From the NCBI GenBank assembly GCA_951799405.1, contig OX637334.1, positions 10,044,001-10,108,000 of the forward strand: a stretch of 64,000 bases of DNA. The letters run 5' to 3'. This document shows positions 10,460 through 22,556 of this stretch, piece after piece (position 1 is the first letter of the stretch; each line of letters begins with the position of its first letter). Below the pieces are notes generated by a model, which worked only from the letters and a program-made list of their open reading frames with translations, did no database searches and was not told where the DNA came from. The stretch comes from Agapetus fuscipes (lineage: Eukaryota > Arthropoda > Insecta > Trichoptera > Glossosomatidae). The position numbers were made by a program, and so were the translations under genes.

Positions 10460-10841
10460 ATTTATATATTATACAATCAGTGGGCGAATGCTTTACAATA
10501 TATTCGAGAGGAAAATTCTCAGGAAAAGTCTAACATCCAAATTAAGTAATAAGTGGTTTTTTTTATTGAGAGAAGCCTTTGAAATTTAACAGACAACTTC
10601 AATTAAAATAAAATAGACGGAAGATTTTTTTTCCTACACGGGTGGTGTTTTTTCCAACGTAAGTACCCATCAAAGCAAGGAATAATCATTCACATGCACT
10701 GATGGGCAAACAAATAAGTATTGACAAATTACATTATCCTATACATAAACATTTGCTTTTCGCCTTATGGTAACAGATTTATGAATTTGAGTCAATTATA
10801 TCGTTACGGTTCACTTCGGGTTTAATTTTATAAAACTTGTC
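10460..10841. other. no recognised feature
   Basis: AT-rich sequence with no convincing gene or repeat. Confidence 0.5.
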
Positions 10842-11172
10842 CGGTCGATAGCTCAGTTGGTAGAGTGCTTGCTAGTTCCATGCCGTGAGCTCGGGTTCGA
10901 ATCCCACCGAGGCGAGGGTGTCAGAAATGATTTCCCGTTTCGGTGTTTATTTCAAACCTCAAAATAAAATACCGGCAAGGTTTACTCAGCCTTCACAAGA
11001 AATGAGTACCAGCTCTCTCGGGAGCTGGGAAAACCCCCACTTCAACTGAAGTGGTTGGCGTAAGGCCGGCCCCCTTACCTGTAAAAATAAATAGGTTCAA
11101 CTCGCCACATGCGACCCCTTCGGGAATCACGCGGCAAGAAGTTACACTATATGTGTAGCTTAGTTGCGTTTC
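10842..11172 (+). mobile_element. SINE1, full-length reference copy
   Basis: The head (10843-10917) has canonical box A (atagctcagttggtagag) and box B (gggttcgaatccc) spaced as in a tRNA. The body has tgtttatttcaaacc, taccggcaagg, ttcacaagaaatgag, ctctcgggagctgg and cttcaactgaagtgg. The 3' part has ggccggcccccttacctg, ccacatgcgaccccttcggg and cactatatgtgtagcttag. No LINE here shares the 3' part, so the partner is unknown. The head alone would not fold into a functional mature tRNA, so I do not call a tRNA gene. Confidence 0.85.
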
Positions 11173-11511
11173 GTTGGTTTTGCGTCGCTTTAATTTATTT
11201 AACACAATTTATTTTACAATTTACTTACATTACTTTTTCACTTTAACTTTTGTACTGGTGGCTTCACGTCTCGAGTGCTAATGAAATATTACCTACTCTA
11301 GAGCACTGAAAGCCGTATTTATAGAATGACTAAAGGCTAGTGCAGCATGTACCAGACTATGCCAGAGTGATCTCGGGCAGACGTTTCGAGTAAACACGAG
11401 TAGGTTCAACCATCAAATACTTACACACATTTACAAGTAAGTAAAAACACATATACAAGTATGTAAGTAGACACACATAGACATAAAGTCATACATTCAT
11501 AACAATATAAT
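11173..11511. other. no recognised feature
   Basis: Low-complexity 'acaagtaagta'/'acacatagaca' stretch near 11420-11490. No gene. Confidence 0.5.
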
Positions 11512-11735
11512 ATGGTTCGTTGAGTAAAAGGTTGGTAGAAGGCTGATAAGTCACACTTTGGTTCACATTACTGATGCCACTCGTGATAAGGAAAAGCAAA
11601 AGTCGCACAGCTTTTATTAACTTTGAGTTGAGTTTTTATTTTGTAAAGACATGTGCAGCAAGAGTAAGCGTATCTGCTTATTTGCATGCATTAAATATGA
11701 ATCTTGCATGTTAATTTATCTTACAAATTACACAA
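11512..11735 (+). repeat. LINE 3'-end family copy, old
   Basis: Recognisable blocks: aaaggttggtagaaggctga, gtgcagcaagagtaagcg and gcattaaatatgaatcttg. Central blocks are strongly diverged. Confidence 0.6.
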
Positions 11736-12489
11736 TGGGTTATTGATTAGCTTAATATTTGCATATATTTACCTATAATATAAGTTGCTAAGGTATATTA
11801 ATATTTAACTATAGTATAATTGAATGCGCAACTAAACACGTATTTATTTATGCTTATACTTGTTCTATGTTAACCCTTAAATTGATTCTGTCCGTTTGAA
11901 ATGACGTCTACATAACTGGTCTAAAAAGAAGGATGTAGGAATAAGAAAGGATGGTAGGGAAGAGAGGAATCCTGGGCAAAAGTGGAGAGGACTACAACTT
12001 GCAGAAATCAAATTCGATATTAATGAAGCCAACTATGTTAAGTAAACCACCAAACCCTTAAAAATATCAAATTCGATGTATTTCAACACGCCATTTATTT
12101 GGCTCACTGCCGCAAACACATGTTGACAGGGGGACGGTCAAAGCACAAGAGAGTTTTACAACTAATAAAATGACATAAGACGTCAGACAAGTCTTCTTCC
12201 TCTTTCATCTTTTTAGTTGTTCGACAAAATGATATTAGACGTCAGAATCCACTTCCTCTTCTTTTAATATTAGTTATCATAACTTATTTATTTAAATTAC
12301 AACATTTCTTTAATTTATTAACGAATTTAATCATTGTTTTTTTTTCTTTTGGCCTCCATGGTATGTTCACCACTGCCTTATTAAGGCAAGCTTTGGAATA
12401 TTGAAGGGAAATAAAGCAGATTTATTTTTGACCCAGAAACACATATTCTATGACGCATCTGAAAAAATCTAAAAATGCGCTTGGACAAT
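11736..12489. other. unassigned sequence with a short direct repeat
   Basis: A ~50-bp segment around 'agacgtcagacaagtcttct' (12178 on) is repeated in diverged form from about 12236. Near 12034 the phrase 'accaccaaacccttaaaaat' matches the tail that follows the palindrome at 30939-31092. No gene. Confidence 0.5.
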
Positions 12490-13150
12490 CTATAATCTAA
12501 GTTGCAAAGATACATGTATTCCCGGAAGTTGATATTGTTACGAATTTGGGTTCAAAAGTCTTTCAAATTAAAATACACAGGTCTTCTTATACAGTTATTT
12601 ATTTTACACTTTTACAGGATTTATTTTTACAAAGATTTCTCGACTATTCCGCTTGGTTTCTGCTCACTGCTCAGGTTAGTTCTATGTGTTTGTAAATCTC
12701 GTATGATACTGCTGGCCCTGCAGGCCAATTGCACCCTTTTATACTCTCTAAAGCAGTATAGTCTAGATCCTATAGTTGCTAGACAATTCCAGAAAGGCAT
12801 AGTAATTATTATTTCTCGATGCTGCACGTATTTTATTCTATGATTCCTACCCACACAATGCAAGACAGAATTCCTATAATAACAAATACCTACTAAGCCT
12901 AGAGAATTCTTATAACTACAACTACCCATACTTATTTCAATATTTATATTTACATAACAATATGCATAAGTTCGCGCTTACACATGCCGCATGTGGACTT
13001 GCAACACAGCACCCAATCTCGAATGAACATAAGCCCTTCAAATCTTGCCGACCTTCCCTGAAACAGGGTGATATTGGCAAAGTGAACCACTTTTTGCAGT
13101 ATGGGGGGTCAGTCTTGACTTATAGGTCATACCAACCTATACGTCAAGGA
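12490..13150 (-). repeat. LINE 3'-end family copy split by a solo LTR
   Basis: The (GATTA)n-side end is at 12490-12535 (ctataatctaagttgcaaag). The rest resumes at 12960 (atgcataagttcgcgcttac) and ends gtcaaggaaca at about 13146. An internal stretch of about 35 bp is deleted near the break, and the tail region carries a small duplication around cttataggtcataccaacct. Confidence 0.8.
12536..12959. mobile_element. solo LTR of an LTR retrotransposon, 424 bp
   Basis: Begins tgttacgaatttgggttc and ends ttatatttacataaca, giving the TG...CA ends of an LTR. The 4-bp sequence ATAT flanks both sides (12532-12535, 12960-12963). Lies inside a LINE 3' copy, whose reading resumes exactly after the duplication. 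It has no internal region, so it probably arose by LTR-LTR recombination. It is not similar to either LTR pair in this window. Orientation cannot be decided. Confidence 0.7.
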
Positions 13151-13267
13151 ACATGCCGCCAAAATAAATAAATATTCATCTGACAGCCACAAAATCAATA
13201 CTCGTGTGAAAATAAAGTATAAAAATCCTGTAGTTCATTTACTTACATGTGTGTCTGTGTATGTCCC

Positions 13268-13540
13268 TCTTTTAGAGCCTTTCTGTAAAAATAACCCTTC
13301 TTTAAACCCCCTTTTAGAGCTTTATTTCGCAGATAATCTTCTCTTATAGCTTTACAATATTATGTGCATTTGACCCTGTCTTAGAGTCTTACTAGACATG
13401 GAACCCTCTTTAGTGCCTTATTTTACCGATAATGCCCTCTTTTAGAGCCTTACTCTAAATTGAACTATCTCTAAGAGCCCTAATACACAGAGAACCTTCT
13501 CTTAGAGCCTTACTATACAGTAAATAACCTTCTTTTAGAG
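13268..13540. repeat. degenerate tandem repeat, about 43-bp unit
   Basis: At least six imperfect units around 'cccttcttttagagccttac' with a variable A-rich spacer (tatacagataat-like). No coding. Confidence 0.75.
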
Positions 13541-13664
13541 CAAGCAAACGGCACAATTATATGGGACTACGGTTCTAAGCAACCAATAAATAAATTAAAT
13601 GTTTGCTTTTTCCCCAATACGTGTGACGTCACAGCGTTGTCTACGTAAATTAATTTGAGGAGCT

Positions 13665-13800
13665 TATCCAACTGAAAGTGGTTGGTGTGAGGCCGGCCCC
13701 CTTAACCGTAAAACTAAATAGGTGCCGAATCGCCACATGCGACCCCTTCGGGGATAACGCAGGCAAGAAGTTACACTATATGTGTAGCTTATCAAAAAAT
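13665..13800 (+). mobile_element. SINE1 3' segment
   Basis: From caactgaaagtggttggtg through ggccggcccccttaaccg to cactatatgtgtagctta. Head absent. Confidence 0.7.
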
Positions 13801-14146
13801 GTAGTCCGAACAAAAATTTATGAACTAGGGTTTCTTGCTTTGTCGTGGCGTTGCTTGTAACTCTGAAGCCGTATGACGTCATAAATTTGTCTATGTCAAT
13901 TCATGTGCAGACCCCATCCTAACCCTGTCTAAAAATCGATTTGAAATTATTTTTGCCGCCTTGAAAGCTCTCATGGGGCTTCCACACGCTTGCCAACCCA
14001 TCACAAATCAAGCGCACAGTGTGTCGTCTAGAACATGCTAGCTGGACAAAATTTTGTCTAATGGACTAATTTTTTCCAGCTAGCATGTTCTAGACGACAC
14101 ACTGCACACTTGGCTTGTAGCTAAGCGCACAGTGTGTCGTCTAGAA

Positions 14147-16264
<2,118 letters not shown>

Positions 16265-16326
16265 TTCTAGACGACACACTGTGCGCTTGACTTGTGATGG
16301 GTTGGCAAGCGTGTGGAAGCCCCATC

Positions 16327-16910
16327 ACATATTCAAAGCCGTTCCAAACATTCGAATAGATTCTTGATGGATTGTCGCCTTTAGGTTTCAAAATCAGTTG
16401 ACACCCGACGCTCGCGCTGTGAGGACGCGCTCCGAGTTGAAACAAAACAGTGTCCTAATACATCGCGATCTACAAGTGATTGTCATTCCAAGTAAAAATT
16501 AAATTATGCACATACAAAATAGACAAACGTTCAAATAAATGGATTAAAACAGAGTGTCTATAAATCTGAGTGAATTTAACTTTTAAAATAGTTCGCCAAG
16601 GTACACGCAAAAACAGTAAGTTTAAAAAGAAATATTGAGTATTTTTAAATCGATACCTATGCCTCCTACCTACATAAATAAATCAATAAAAAGTATACAG
16701 AAGTATTTCATGTTAAAACAAGAATTAAATTATGATTAAAAATAAATTTGTATAGAAATTATTATTTTTGAAACAAGAAAGAAAAAAATGTTATAGCAGA
16801 TGCTTATTTTTAAAAATATATTATTATTGAGGTAGTACCTACATGACAACATTTTATTTGTTTCAAAATCAAACGAGCTTAAAAACTTATTTGATAAACT
16901 TGCTTTAATT
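16327..16910. other. no recognised feature
   Basis: The right flank of the inverted repeat can be read on the minus strand as a 78-codon frame (16209-16445) with no family match. The rest is AT-rich. Confidence 0.45.
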
Positions 16911-16948
16911 TCGACGTTTCGTTGGTGTCATGACCAACGTTCCTTAGG
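16911..16948 (-). other. hammerhead-like motif, degenerate
   Basis: Minus strand: CTAAGGA, two bases, GTTGGT, a six-base loop, ACCAAC, GAAAC and GTC. The first core element is mutated (CTAAGGA for CTGANGA), so this is a probable relic. Confidence 0.25.
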
Positions 16949-16989
16949 CTTTGTTGTACGATGCGCAGGGATGAACTCAGTGATGTATA

Positions 16990-17200
16990 GTCTAAAATCT
17001 AAGTTGCAAAGATATGTAAACATTAAGGATTTACATTGAAGCCCGAAACAACCTCGCGTAAGAAGGCGCTTGCAAATGTTTTGTGTAAAGCTCAAATGCA
17101 CATAAGCTCTGCAGCTCATGCCGACTTTTTCTGAAACAAGGGTGACATTGGCAAAAATGATCCACTTTTTAAGTATGAGTGCACATTGACAGCCTTAGGT
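16990..17200 (-). repeat. LINE 3'-end family copy, diverged
   Basis: From ctaaaatctaagttgcaaag through catgccgactttttctgaaa to the conserved gtgacattggc. The outer 5' end is rearranged (gtgcacattgacagcctta). Confidence 0.6.
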
Positions 17201-17204
17201 ACAG

Positions 17205-17757
17205 TCTTACTGCAACTGAGCCTTGCCTGAGTATTAACGATTTCTACACCGACGACTAATCTCTCCAGGTCTTTGAGAACAAAATGCTTCGTCGCATTAT
17301 CGGACCTGTATTTGAAGATGACAGGTGGCGTATCCGGACCAACGCGGAGCTGATGTCCGTGTTTCAAGATGCTAACATAGTGTCGGTAATGAAATCAAGA
17401 AGACTCCAGTGGGCCGGACATGTAGCACGTGCAGAGGACTCCAGGATCATTAGAACAGTCTGGATTGTGCCCCCTCAGGTGATAGACCACTCGGACGTCC
17501 CAGGATGGTGGGCAGACAACGTTGAAGCCGACGCCGAAGTTCTGGGAGTGAGGGGACCATGGAGGGAAGCAGCACAAGACAGAGAGTCCTGGAGGATTGT
17601 GGTGCGGGAGGCCCTGAGCTTTCAAGGCTTATCAGCCGAAGAAAGTAAAAGTAAAGTAAGTACACCGACAACCAAGCATGCAGAGAGCTCTTCAGGTGTG
17701 ATTCACACAAAATCAGCGCTCACCAAATTAAATATCCTAATATTGAACGGATTGGCA
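17205..17757 (+). mobile_element. SINE2 copy split by a LINE fragment
   Basis: SINE2 body at 17205-17248 (ccttgcctgagtatta, ctacaccgacgacta) and 3' end at 17659-17757 (tacaccgacaacca, agagctcttcaggtgtgatt, gcgctcaccaaatt). The sequence tacaccgac plus a diverged 'acta/acca' occurs on both sides of the insert, consistent with a target duplication of about 14 bp. Confidence 0.65.
17249..17658 (+). pseudogene. 5'-truncated LINE, C-terminal RT coding fragment
   Basis: Frame from about 17249 reads LQVFENKMLRRIIGPVFED, then KSRRLQWAGHVARAEDSR and, after a diverged stretch, DNVEADAEVLGV and REAAQDRESWR. These match the C-terminal domain of 'endonuclease-reverse transcriptase' LINE proteins. The middle (IVPPQVIDHSDVPGWW) departs from the usual Arg/Gly-rich 'RGRP' segment, suggesting compensating frameshifts. 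Ends in aagtaaaagtaaagtaagt before the duplicated target. Confidence 0.75.
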
Positions 17758-17759
17758 GA

Positions 17760-17800
17760 AGCATCCTGAGGACGTTTTTACGACACCAACAAAACGTCAA
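17760..17800 (+). other. hammerhead-like motif, degenerate
   Basis: CTGAGGA, one base, GTTTTT, loop, ACCAAC, then AAAAC and GTC. It aligns with the motif at 16911-16948 but GAAA has become AAAA, so it should be inactive. Confidence 0.25.
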
Positions 17801-18080
17801 GTATAAAGAAACATATTAATATTTCTAATAAATGTATTTATATACTATTATTAAACATTTCTAAGGTCCGTAATTCCAATGTTGATTCAATCTTAACAAA
17901 ACATAAAGCTTCATTCAAATTGAAACAAATGACAGCAGAAATTATTGTTTTTTTTTAATTTTACGGTCCCTCTGTTTCAGGGTTCCCTATAATGCTGACC
18001 CTAATTGAAAATGTTTTCGGAGAGTCCTTACAGTCAGAATAAATTACATAAATTAACATCCTTATTACTTTACATATGAG

Positions 18081-18195
18081 TTGGTCCTTGGTGGGTATAA
18101 GGCTGACCACGTGTACTGTAAAAATTGGTTTACTTTTTTCGATGCATCCCTGTTTCAGGGAAAGGCGGCAAGAGTTTCATGGCTTACGTCCATTT
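18081..18195 (+). repeat. LINE 3'-end family fragment
   Basis: Sense-strand 5' half only (gtgggtataaggctgaccac to gcttacgtccattt), meeting a minus-strand copy head to head at about 18198. Confidence 0.6.
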
Positions 18196-18198
18196 CTA

Positions 18199-18470
18199 CT
18201 CTAATCTAATCCAAGTGGCAAATATATGAAACATTAAAGATTCACATTATATGCATTTTCACAAACGACTCTCAAATGAACATACATCCTGCAACTCTTG
18301 CTGACCTTCCCTGGAACAGGTGTGACATTGGCAAAGTGAACCATTTTCTACAGCATGGGTGGTTAACCGCATACCAACCTATAAGTCAAATAACATACAC
18401 AACAAATAACATTTTTTAAATCAATAAATAATAATATGTATTGATATCAAAACTAAAACAAAAAACAAAA
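18199..18470 (-). repeat. LINE 3'-end family copy extending into the upstream UTR
   Basis: From ctactctaatctaatcc, with an internal deletion (cttacacatgccgca missing), to gtcaaataaca. It then continues with acaaataacattttttaaat and further sequence matching the 3' UTR upstream of the unit in the 43.4-kb LINE, so it is a longer retrocopy. Confidence 0.7.
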
Positions 18471-18555
18471 CTCTATTATTATTACTTTAGGGAGCGCCGT
18501 CTCTCTCAATAATCAACTCTCTTATATTTGTGAATCTACTCATAGGCAATATGTA

Positions 18556-18763
18556 TCTAATCTAATCTAATCTAAGCTGCAAAGATATTTATCATTTAAG
18601 ATTTATATTAAATGCATTCCCACAAGCAGACATGTATAATTTTGCGCTAACACATGCCGCATGTGGACCTACAATATAAAAACCCAATCTCAAATGAACA
18701 TAAGCTCTGCAACTCTTGCCGTCCTTCCCTGAAACAGGGGTGACATTGGCAAAGTGAACCATG
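18556..18763 (-). repeat. LINE 3'-end family copy, young subfamily
   Basis: Starts with three 'taatc' units. Very close to the copy in the 43.4-kb LINE 3' UTR. Stops at gtgaaccat, 5'-truncated relative to most copies. Confidence 0.8.
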
Positions 18764-18942
18764 ATAGTAGATGCGCAGAAATGGATTTTGTTAAAATATC
18801 ACAAGGCCTCTCCACGTGTAACAACCTGATATTATTTTACAGGCTGCGGTTGACACTTCCGGGTGGTTTTCCGAGATTTCCGAGGGATTTGTTATGTTTT
18901 TATCAGGGTCTATAAAAAAAAATGAATTTTATACTTTGCGAC

Positions 18943-19016
18943 AGGAGTCTCCAAATAACAGCCCGCGGGCCAAATGCGGCCCGGAAAAGGATTTGGTCCG
19001 GCCCGCAGACGACAAT
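18943..19016 (+). repeat. hAT-type terminus, unpaired
   Basis: caggagtctccaaataacag followed by gcccgcgggccaaatgcggc resembles the 'CAGNGGTCNCCAAA...GGCCCGCGGGCC' ends of hAT elements. No partner end was found. Confidence 0.4.
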
Positions 19017-19075
19017 AAAAAAGTTTTGTTTTAGATATTGAGATCAAAAAGATCGACCGCGCGAAATAGCAATGT

Positions 19076-19343
19076 ACTAATCTAATCTAATATAATCTAA
19101 GTTGCAAAGATTGAGGATTCACAATATGCATTCTCACAAGCAGCCACGCACAAGTTCGCGCTTGCACGTGCCGCATGTGAACCTACAATATAAAAACCCA
19201 TATCTCAAATGGACATACTCCCTGCAACTCTTACCGTCCTTCCCTGAAACCGGGGTTTTTTTCATTTGCAAAAGCGAACTAATTTTTACAGCACGGGGGG
19301 TCAGCCTCTTACTAACCTATCACCTATCAGTCAAGGAGCACAA
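19076..19343 (-). repeat. LINE 3'-end family copy
   Basis: From aatctaatctaatataatct to gtcaaggagca. The block near 19250 is altered (cggggtttttttcatttgca) where other copies have the 'gtgacattggc' block. Confidence 0.75.
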
Positions 19344-19804
19344 TATTAAATGTTAATGAATGTTTTCAGAAGAGGCCGGGTTGCTAGCGAAAAGGCTAAA
19401 AAATATTTGTTAATTGGTTGCTAAAGACTGCTGTCCCCTACAAGTCTGACGTTTTCTCGCCGAGAAAATTTTTTGACTTCAAAATTATTCCGAGTCGATT
19501 GAACAAAAAAAGTGAAAACCACTTGTCTGCTCAACTTGTCTTGTCTTTTCTTGTTTATCATCGTCTTCTCCACGTCCTATTTATGAAGTGAGGTGCTGTA
19601 GGTCAGTGGTTCTTATTCCGAGCGTCCAAGAATGCAGAAACGCATTCTCCGCTCCAAAAGACCGCTCCAACTATTTGCAACCTTCTTTTTTGGCAACTAC
19701 TTTTAACTAAATTCTGTGCCTTGTTCAGACGGGTCAATCTCTTTCATACTGATTACCTACCGAAAGAGCTAATGAGTATTTGTAATAATAATGTTACAAT
19801 GTTT
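19344..19804. other. no recognised feature
   Basis: A phrase near 19440 (gtctgacgttttctcgccga) resembles 1163-1188. Another near 19604 (cagtggttcttattccgag) resembles a hAT end without a partner. No gene. Confidence 0.45.
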
Positions 19805-19905
19805 TATTTGGTGAATGTTGTGACTTGTGAGTCACATCTCAAGAGCTCTCTGCGAGCTAAGCTGTGGCTTTAAAAAGCGCCTTGCAGTAAATTCAATAAA
19901 AGAAC
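19805..19905 (-). mobile_element. SINE2 3' fragment
   Basis: Minus-strand agcttagctcgcagagagct, cttgagatgtgactcac and caccaaataaaac. Head and body absent. Confidence 0.55.
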
Positions 19906-20001
19906 ACACCTAAAGAATATTAACACTTGTTTCCCCCATTCGCTTGACCAATAGATGCGATCCTATTCGGCTTCGTTCATAGCGAACGAGTGTATTAGCA
20001 C

Positions 20002-20430
20002 TAGGGATGTTATGGATACAAAGTTTTGGATGTGGATATGGATAAAAATATTGCAATTCCATTATTTCGGTTATGGCTATGGATGTAGATAAGGATATTG
20101 AATTAATTCGGATATCCGCTAGTTTCGGATGGTTTCGGTTACGGATATCAGATTTTTAAGCAATTGACAAACGTTCATTATAGTTTTATCTCGCTTTCGC
20201 ATCGATTGACATAAGGACCACTCACAGGGAAGAACGAGACAGAGATAATTATGGAATTATTTTTTAAGCTGCGTTTTTTACGCTACGTAACACGTGTTTT
20301 AGTACCTAAGGTTTTTAGTTTTTACTCGAAACTTTTACTTCGGTTTCGGTTACGGATACGGATACGGATACTTTTTATTTCGGATATCAGAGAGTTTCGG
20401 ATACGGATAAGGATATCTATAACATCCCTG
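20002..20430. mobile_element. hAT-type MITE with perfect 8-bp target duplication
   Basis: Termini tagggatgttatggata and tatctataacatccctg are near-perfect inverted repeats. ATTAGCAC flanks both ends exactly (19994-20001 and 20431-20438), the 8-bp length of hAT insertions. The interior is unusual: both halves are rich in 'ggatacggata' and 'ttcggatatc' words. No protein. Confidence 0.85.
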
Positions 20431-20438
20431 ATTAGCAC

Positions 20439-20644
20439 ATACTAAATCTGGCGGCTCACATACACAGACCTATCTATGTATCTACTATTACTTTAACCAT
20501 CTGAACGAACCGTAAGTAGGTACCAAGAGAAATTTATAAAAGGTCATTTTTTTTAAGGTAGTCCGAATGAGAACTGACACTTTGGGATTCTTATAACGGC
20601 AGCCTTATATGAAATTTATCTTTAAAAAAAACACACGACTTATG
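20439..20644. other. no recognised feature
   Basis: Unique AT-rich spacer. Confidence 0.45.
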
Positions 20645-20760
20645 TTCGGTGGATAGTTCAGTTGATAGAGTGCTTGCATTCTAATCCCAATGGCCCGCGC
20701 TAAATTGAAGGGATTTTGAAAATAAATTGAGCAGAGAAGTGTCTGTTTTTTTTCAGATTT
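20645..20760 (+). mobile_element. SINE1 head fragment
   Basis: cggtggatagttcagttgat and agagtgcttgcattc match the SINE1 box A region. Box B is reduced to 'tctaatccc' and the body is lost. A hAT-like end (cagtggctcccaaccggtgg) follows at 20815 without a partner. Confidence 0.45.
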
Positions 20761-20924
20761 TCAGGTTCAACACTTATTTTATAAATAGGCTTATTTGTAT
20801 TTGTGTCTGGGCAGTGGCTCCCAACCGGTGGTCTGTAAGATCCTCGGGAGAGAGTCATACAGCAAAAATAGAAAAGTTGATAACAAAAATTAAAAAAAAA
20901 TAATCACAAACATCGCAAGATATG

Positions 20925-21348
20925 AGAACCAACACCCTCGGAAGTGAGGGTTTTAAAAAGGGGATTGATGTAAGGTTGGCTCCCTTATTTAAGAAAATAA
21001 ATAGTTTCCAATCGTCACACCATACATATTATTTATTGTTTTTAAAATGTAATTTGTCTTGTATTGTCCTTTACTTATGCGTTGGTATGCGGCTGACCAC
21101 CCATGCTGTAAAAATGGTTCACTTTTCCAATGTCACCCTTGTTTCAGGGAAGGACGGCAAGAGTTGCAGGGTGTTTGCCCATTTGAGATTTGGGTTTTTA
21201 TGTTGTAGGTTCACATGCGGCATGTGTAAGCGCGAACTTCTACGTGTCTGCTTGTGAGAATGATATAATATGAATCCCCAAGGTAACATATCTTTTCAAC
21301 TTAGATTAGATTAGACACGCCACGCGTTTGTGGATAACGCATGCTCAA
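20925..21348 (+). mobile_element. SINE1 3' segment split by a LINE 3' copy
   Basis: The left part (20925-21021) has ttgatgtaaggttggctccc and aagaaaataaatag. The right part resumes at 21313 with acgccacgcgtttgtggata. The cacac/cacgc sequence at the junctions may be a short target duplication. Confidence 0.55.
21022..21314 (+). repeat. LINE 3'-end family copy with upstream UTR
   Basis: Begins upstream of the usual unit with catacatattatttattg and aaaatgtaatttgtctt, the LINE 3' UTR sequence also seen at 37240-37300. Ends with a two-unit GATTA tail (cttagattagattag). Confidence 0.8.
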
Positions 21349-21943
21349 GTTTCTCTAAATCAAACCTTTATTTTACTTCACCTACTAAGCTTACTTTTAG
21401 AGTCATGGGCACATCTCTGACTACAGGTTCTTGTTTTGTCGTGCTGTTGCTTTTAAATTCTCGAAAGTCCATCCACCACTCCAAAAATATATGTCTCTGT
21501 ACGAGTTATGAACCCTTCTAACACATACCTTCGGGAAGTGTACTTTAAGGGTGTGAGCGTAATATGTGTGCAGCTTTATTACTAACTAAACTGCATACCG
21601 CGTTGCCATAGAAAAGATTGCATGTGGCCTGTGGAAACCATTTATTTTCACAGGTGAGAGGGTCAGATATACGCTAACTTTGATTGAAAAAAAGGTTGAG
21701 AACCACTTGTTTAGAAGAGGAGAAATTATTTGAAGCTTAATGTTCTTTCTAATCAAAAGCACTTAAAAATCTTTTCTTGACTGAAAAGGGTTAACACGCA
21801 AATGAATGGATGTAATTTTGTTCTTTAAGTGATTGAATAATTATCACGAGTAGGACTTTAATTTATAAGGTAAGAAAAAATCACTAACAAAATTTAATCG
21901 GAGCATTTTCTTCAAATTCTGTCTCTAACCGTATTATCAATAA
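21349..21943. other. no recognised feature
   Basis: No gene. At 21690 aaaaaggttgagaaccact looks like the right end of a hAT element; I could not pair it confidently. Confidence 0.45.
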
Positions 21944-22278
21944 CATTCACTATTCATATTAAATGCATTAGTTACGTTTTTGCATGCCCACAAGCAGACA
22001 CGTGTTTGTTAGAGCTTACAAATGCTGCAAATGCTGTACATACAATTTAAAATCCAACATCAAAAATGGCACAACAACCTGGGTGGGTCTTGGTCGTCTT
22101 GATCAACTGCAGCCACCGCTGTCTGTCCCAAGCCTTCTTTCTAAAGTCCCATACTCCGCAGTGCGTTCAGACGCGTTCATTTTTGTCTTCCCACTGCCCT
22201 GCTTGCGTTTGGTCCGCCATAACAACAATATTTTCCAGGCTCAGATGATCCATTCGCTGGATGCGACCTTGCGCTGAC
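21944..22278 (-). pseudogene. 5'-truncated LINE: C-terminal coding plus 3' UTR
   Basis: On the minus strand 22278-22062 reads GRIQRMDHLSLENIVVMADQ, a stop, then WDFRKKAWDRQRW and LIKTTKTHPGCC, a LINE polyprotein C-terminus with one in-frame stop. Downstream (22061-21944) comes partial 3'-UTR sequence with tgtaagctctaacaaac and gcttgtgggcatgc. This supports the repeat being a LINE 3' end, though the coding part differs from the 43.8-kb LINE. Confidence 0.65.
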
Positions 22279-22309
22279 CAATACAGTCTTAACTGACTTT
22301 TATTAATTT

Positions 22310-22556
22310 CCTTGACTGATTGGTTGGTATGAGGCTGACCCTCAGTGCTGTAAAAAATTATTCACTTTTTCCAATTGGTTCACCTTTTCCCCGGTTTCAG
22401 GAGAAGGCGGCAGGAGTTGCAATGTTTGTGTTCATGTGAGGTTTTGTTTATTTGTATTTACACGTGCAGAATGTTTAGGAGCGAACCTACATGTGCCTCT
22501 CTGTGGGCATGCATTCAATATGAGCCTTAAATGCTACCATATCATTGCAGCTTAGA
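22310..22556 (+). repeat. LINE 3'-end family copy
   Basis: From ccttgactgattggttgg to cattgcagcttagatg. Has a small duplication around 'ttcactttttccaattggttcac'. Confidence 0.75.

Noticed and set aside
10105..10461. 118-codon minus-strand frame as a gene
   Set aside because: It spans a SINE1 3' end and a complete MITE with target duplication, so it is a chance frame.
10842..10917. a tRNA gene
   Set aside because: Boxes A and B are good, but the acceptor and anticodon arms do not close and the sequence continues into a SINE body found in several other copies.
20815..21710. a hAT element between cagtggctcccaacc (20815) and ggttgagaaccact (21694)
   Set aside because: The two ends differ and the outer octamers do not match; they are more likely unrelated termini.
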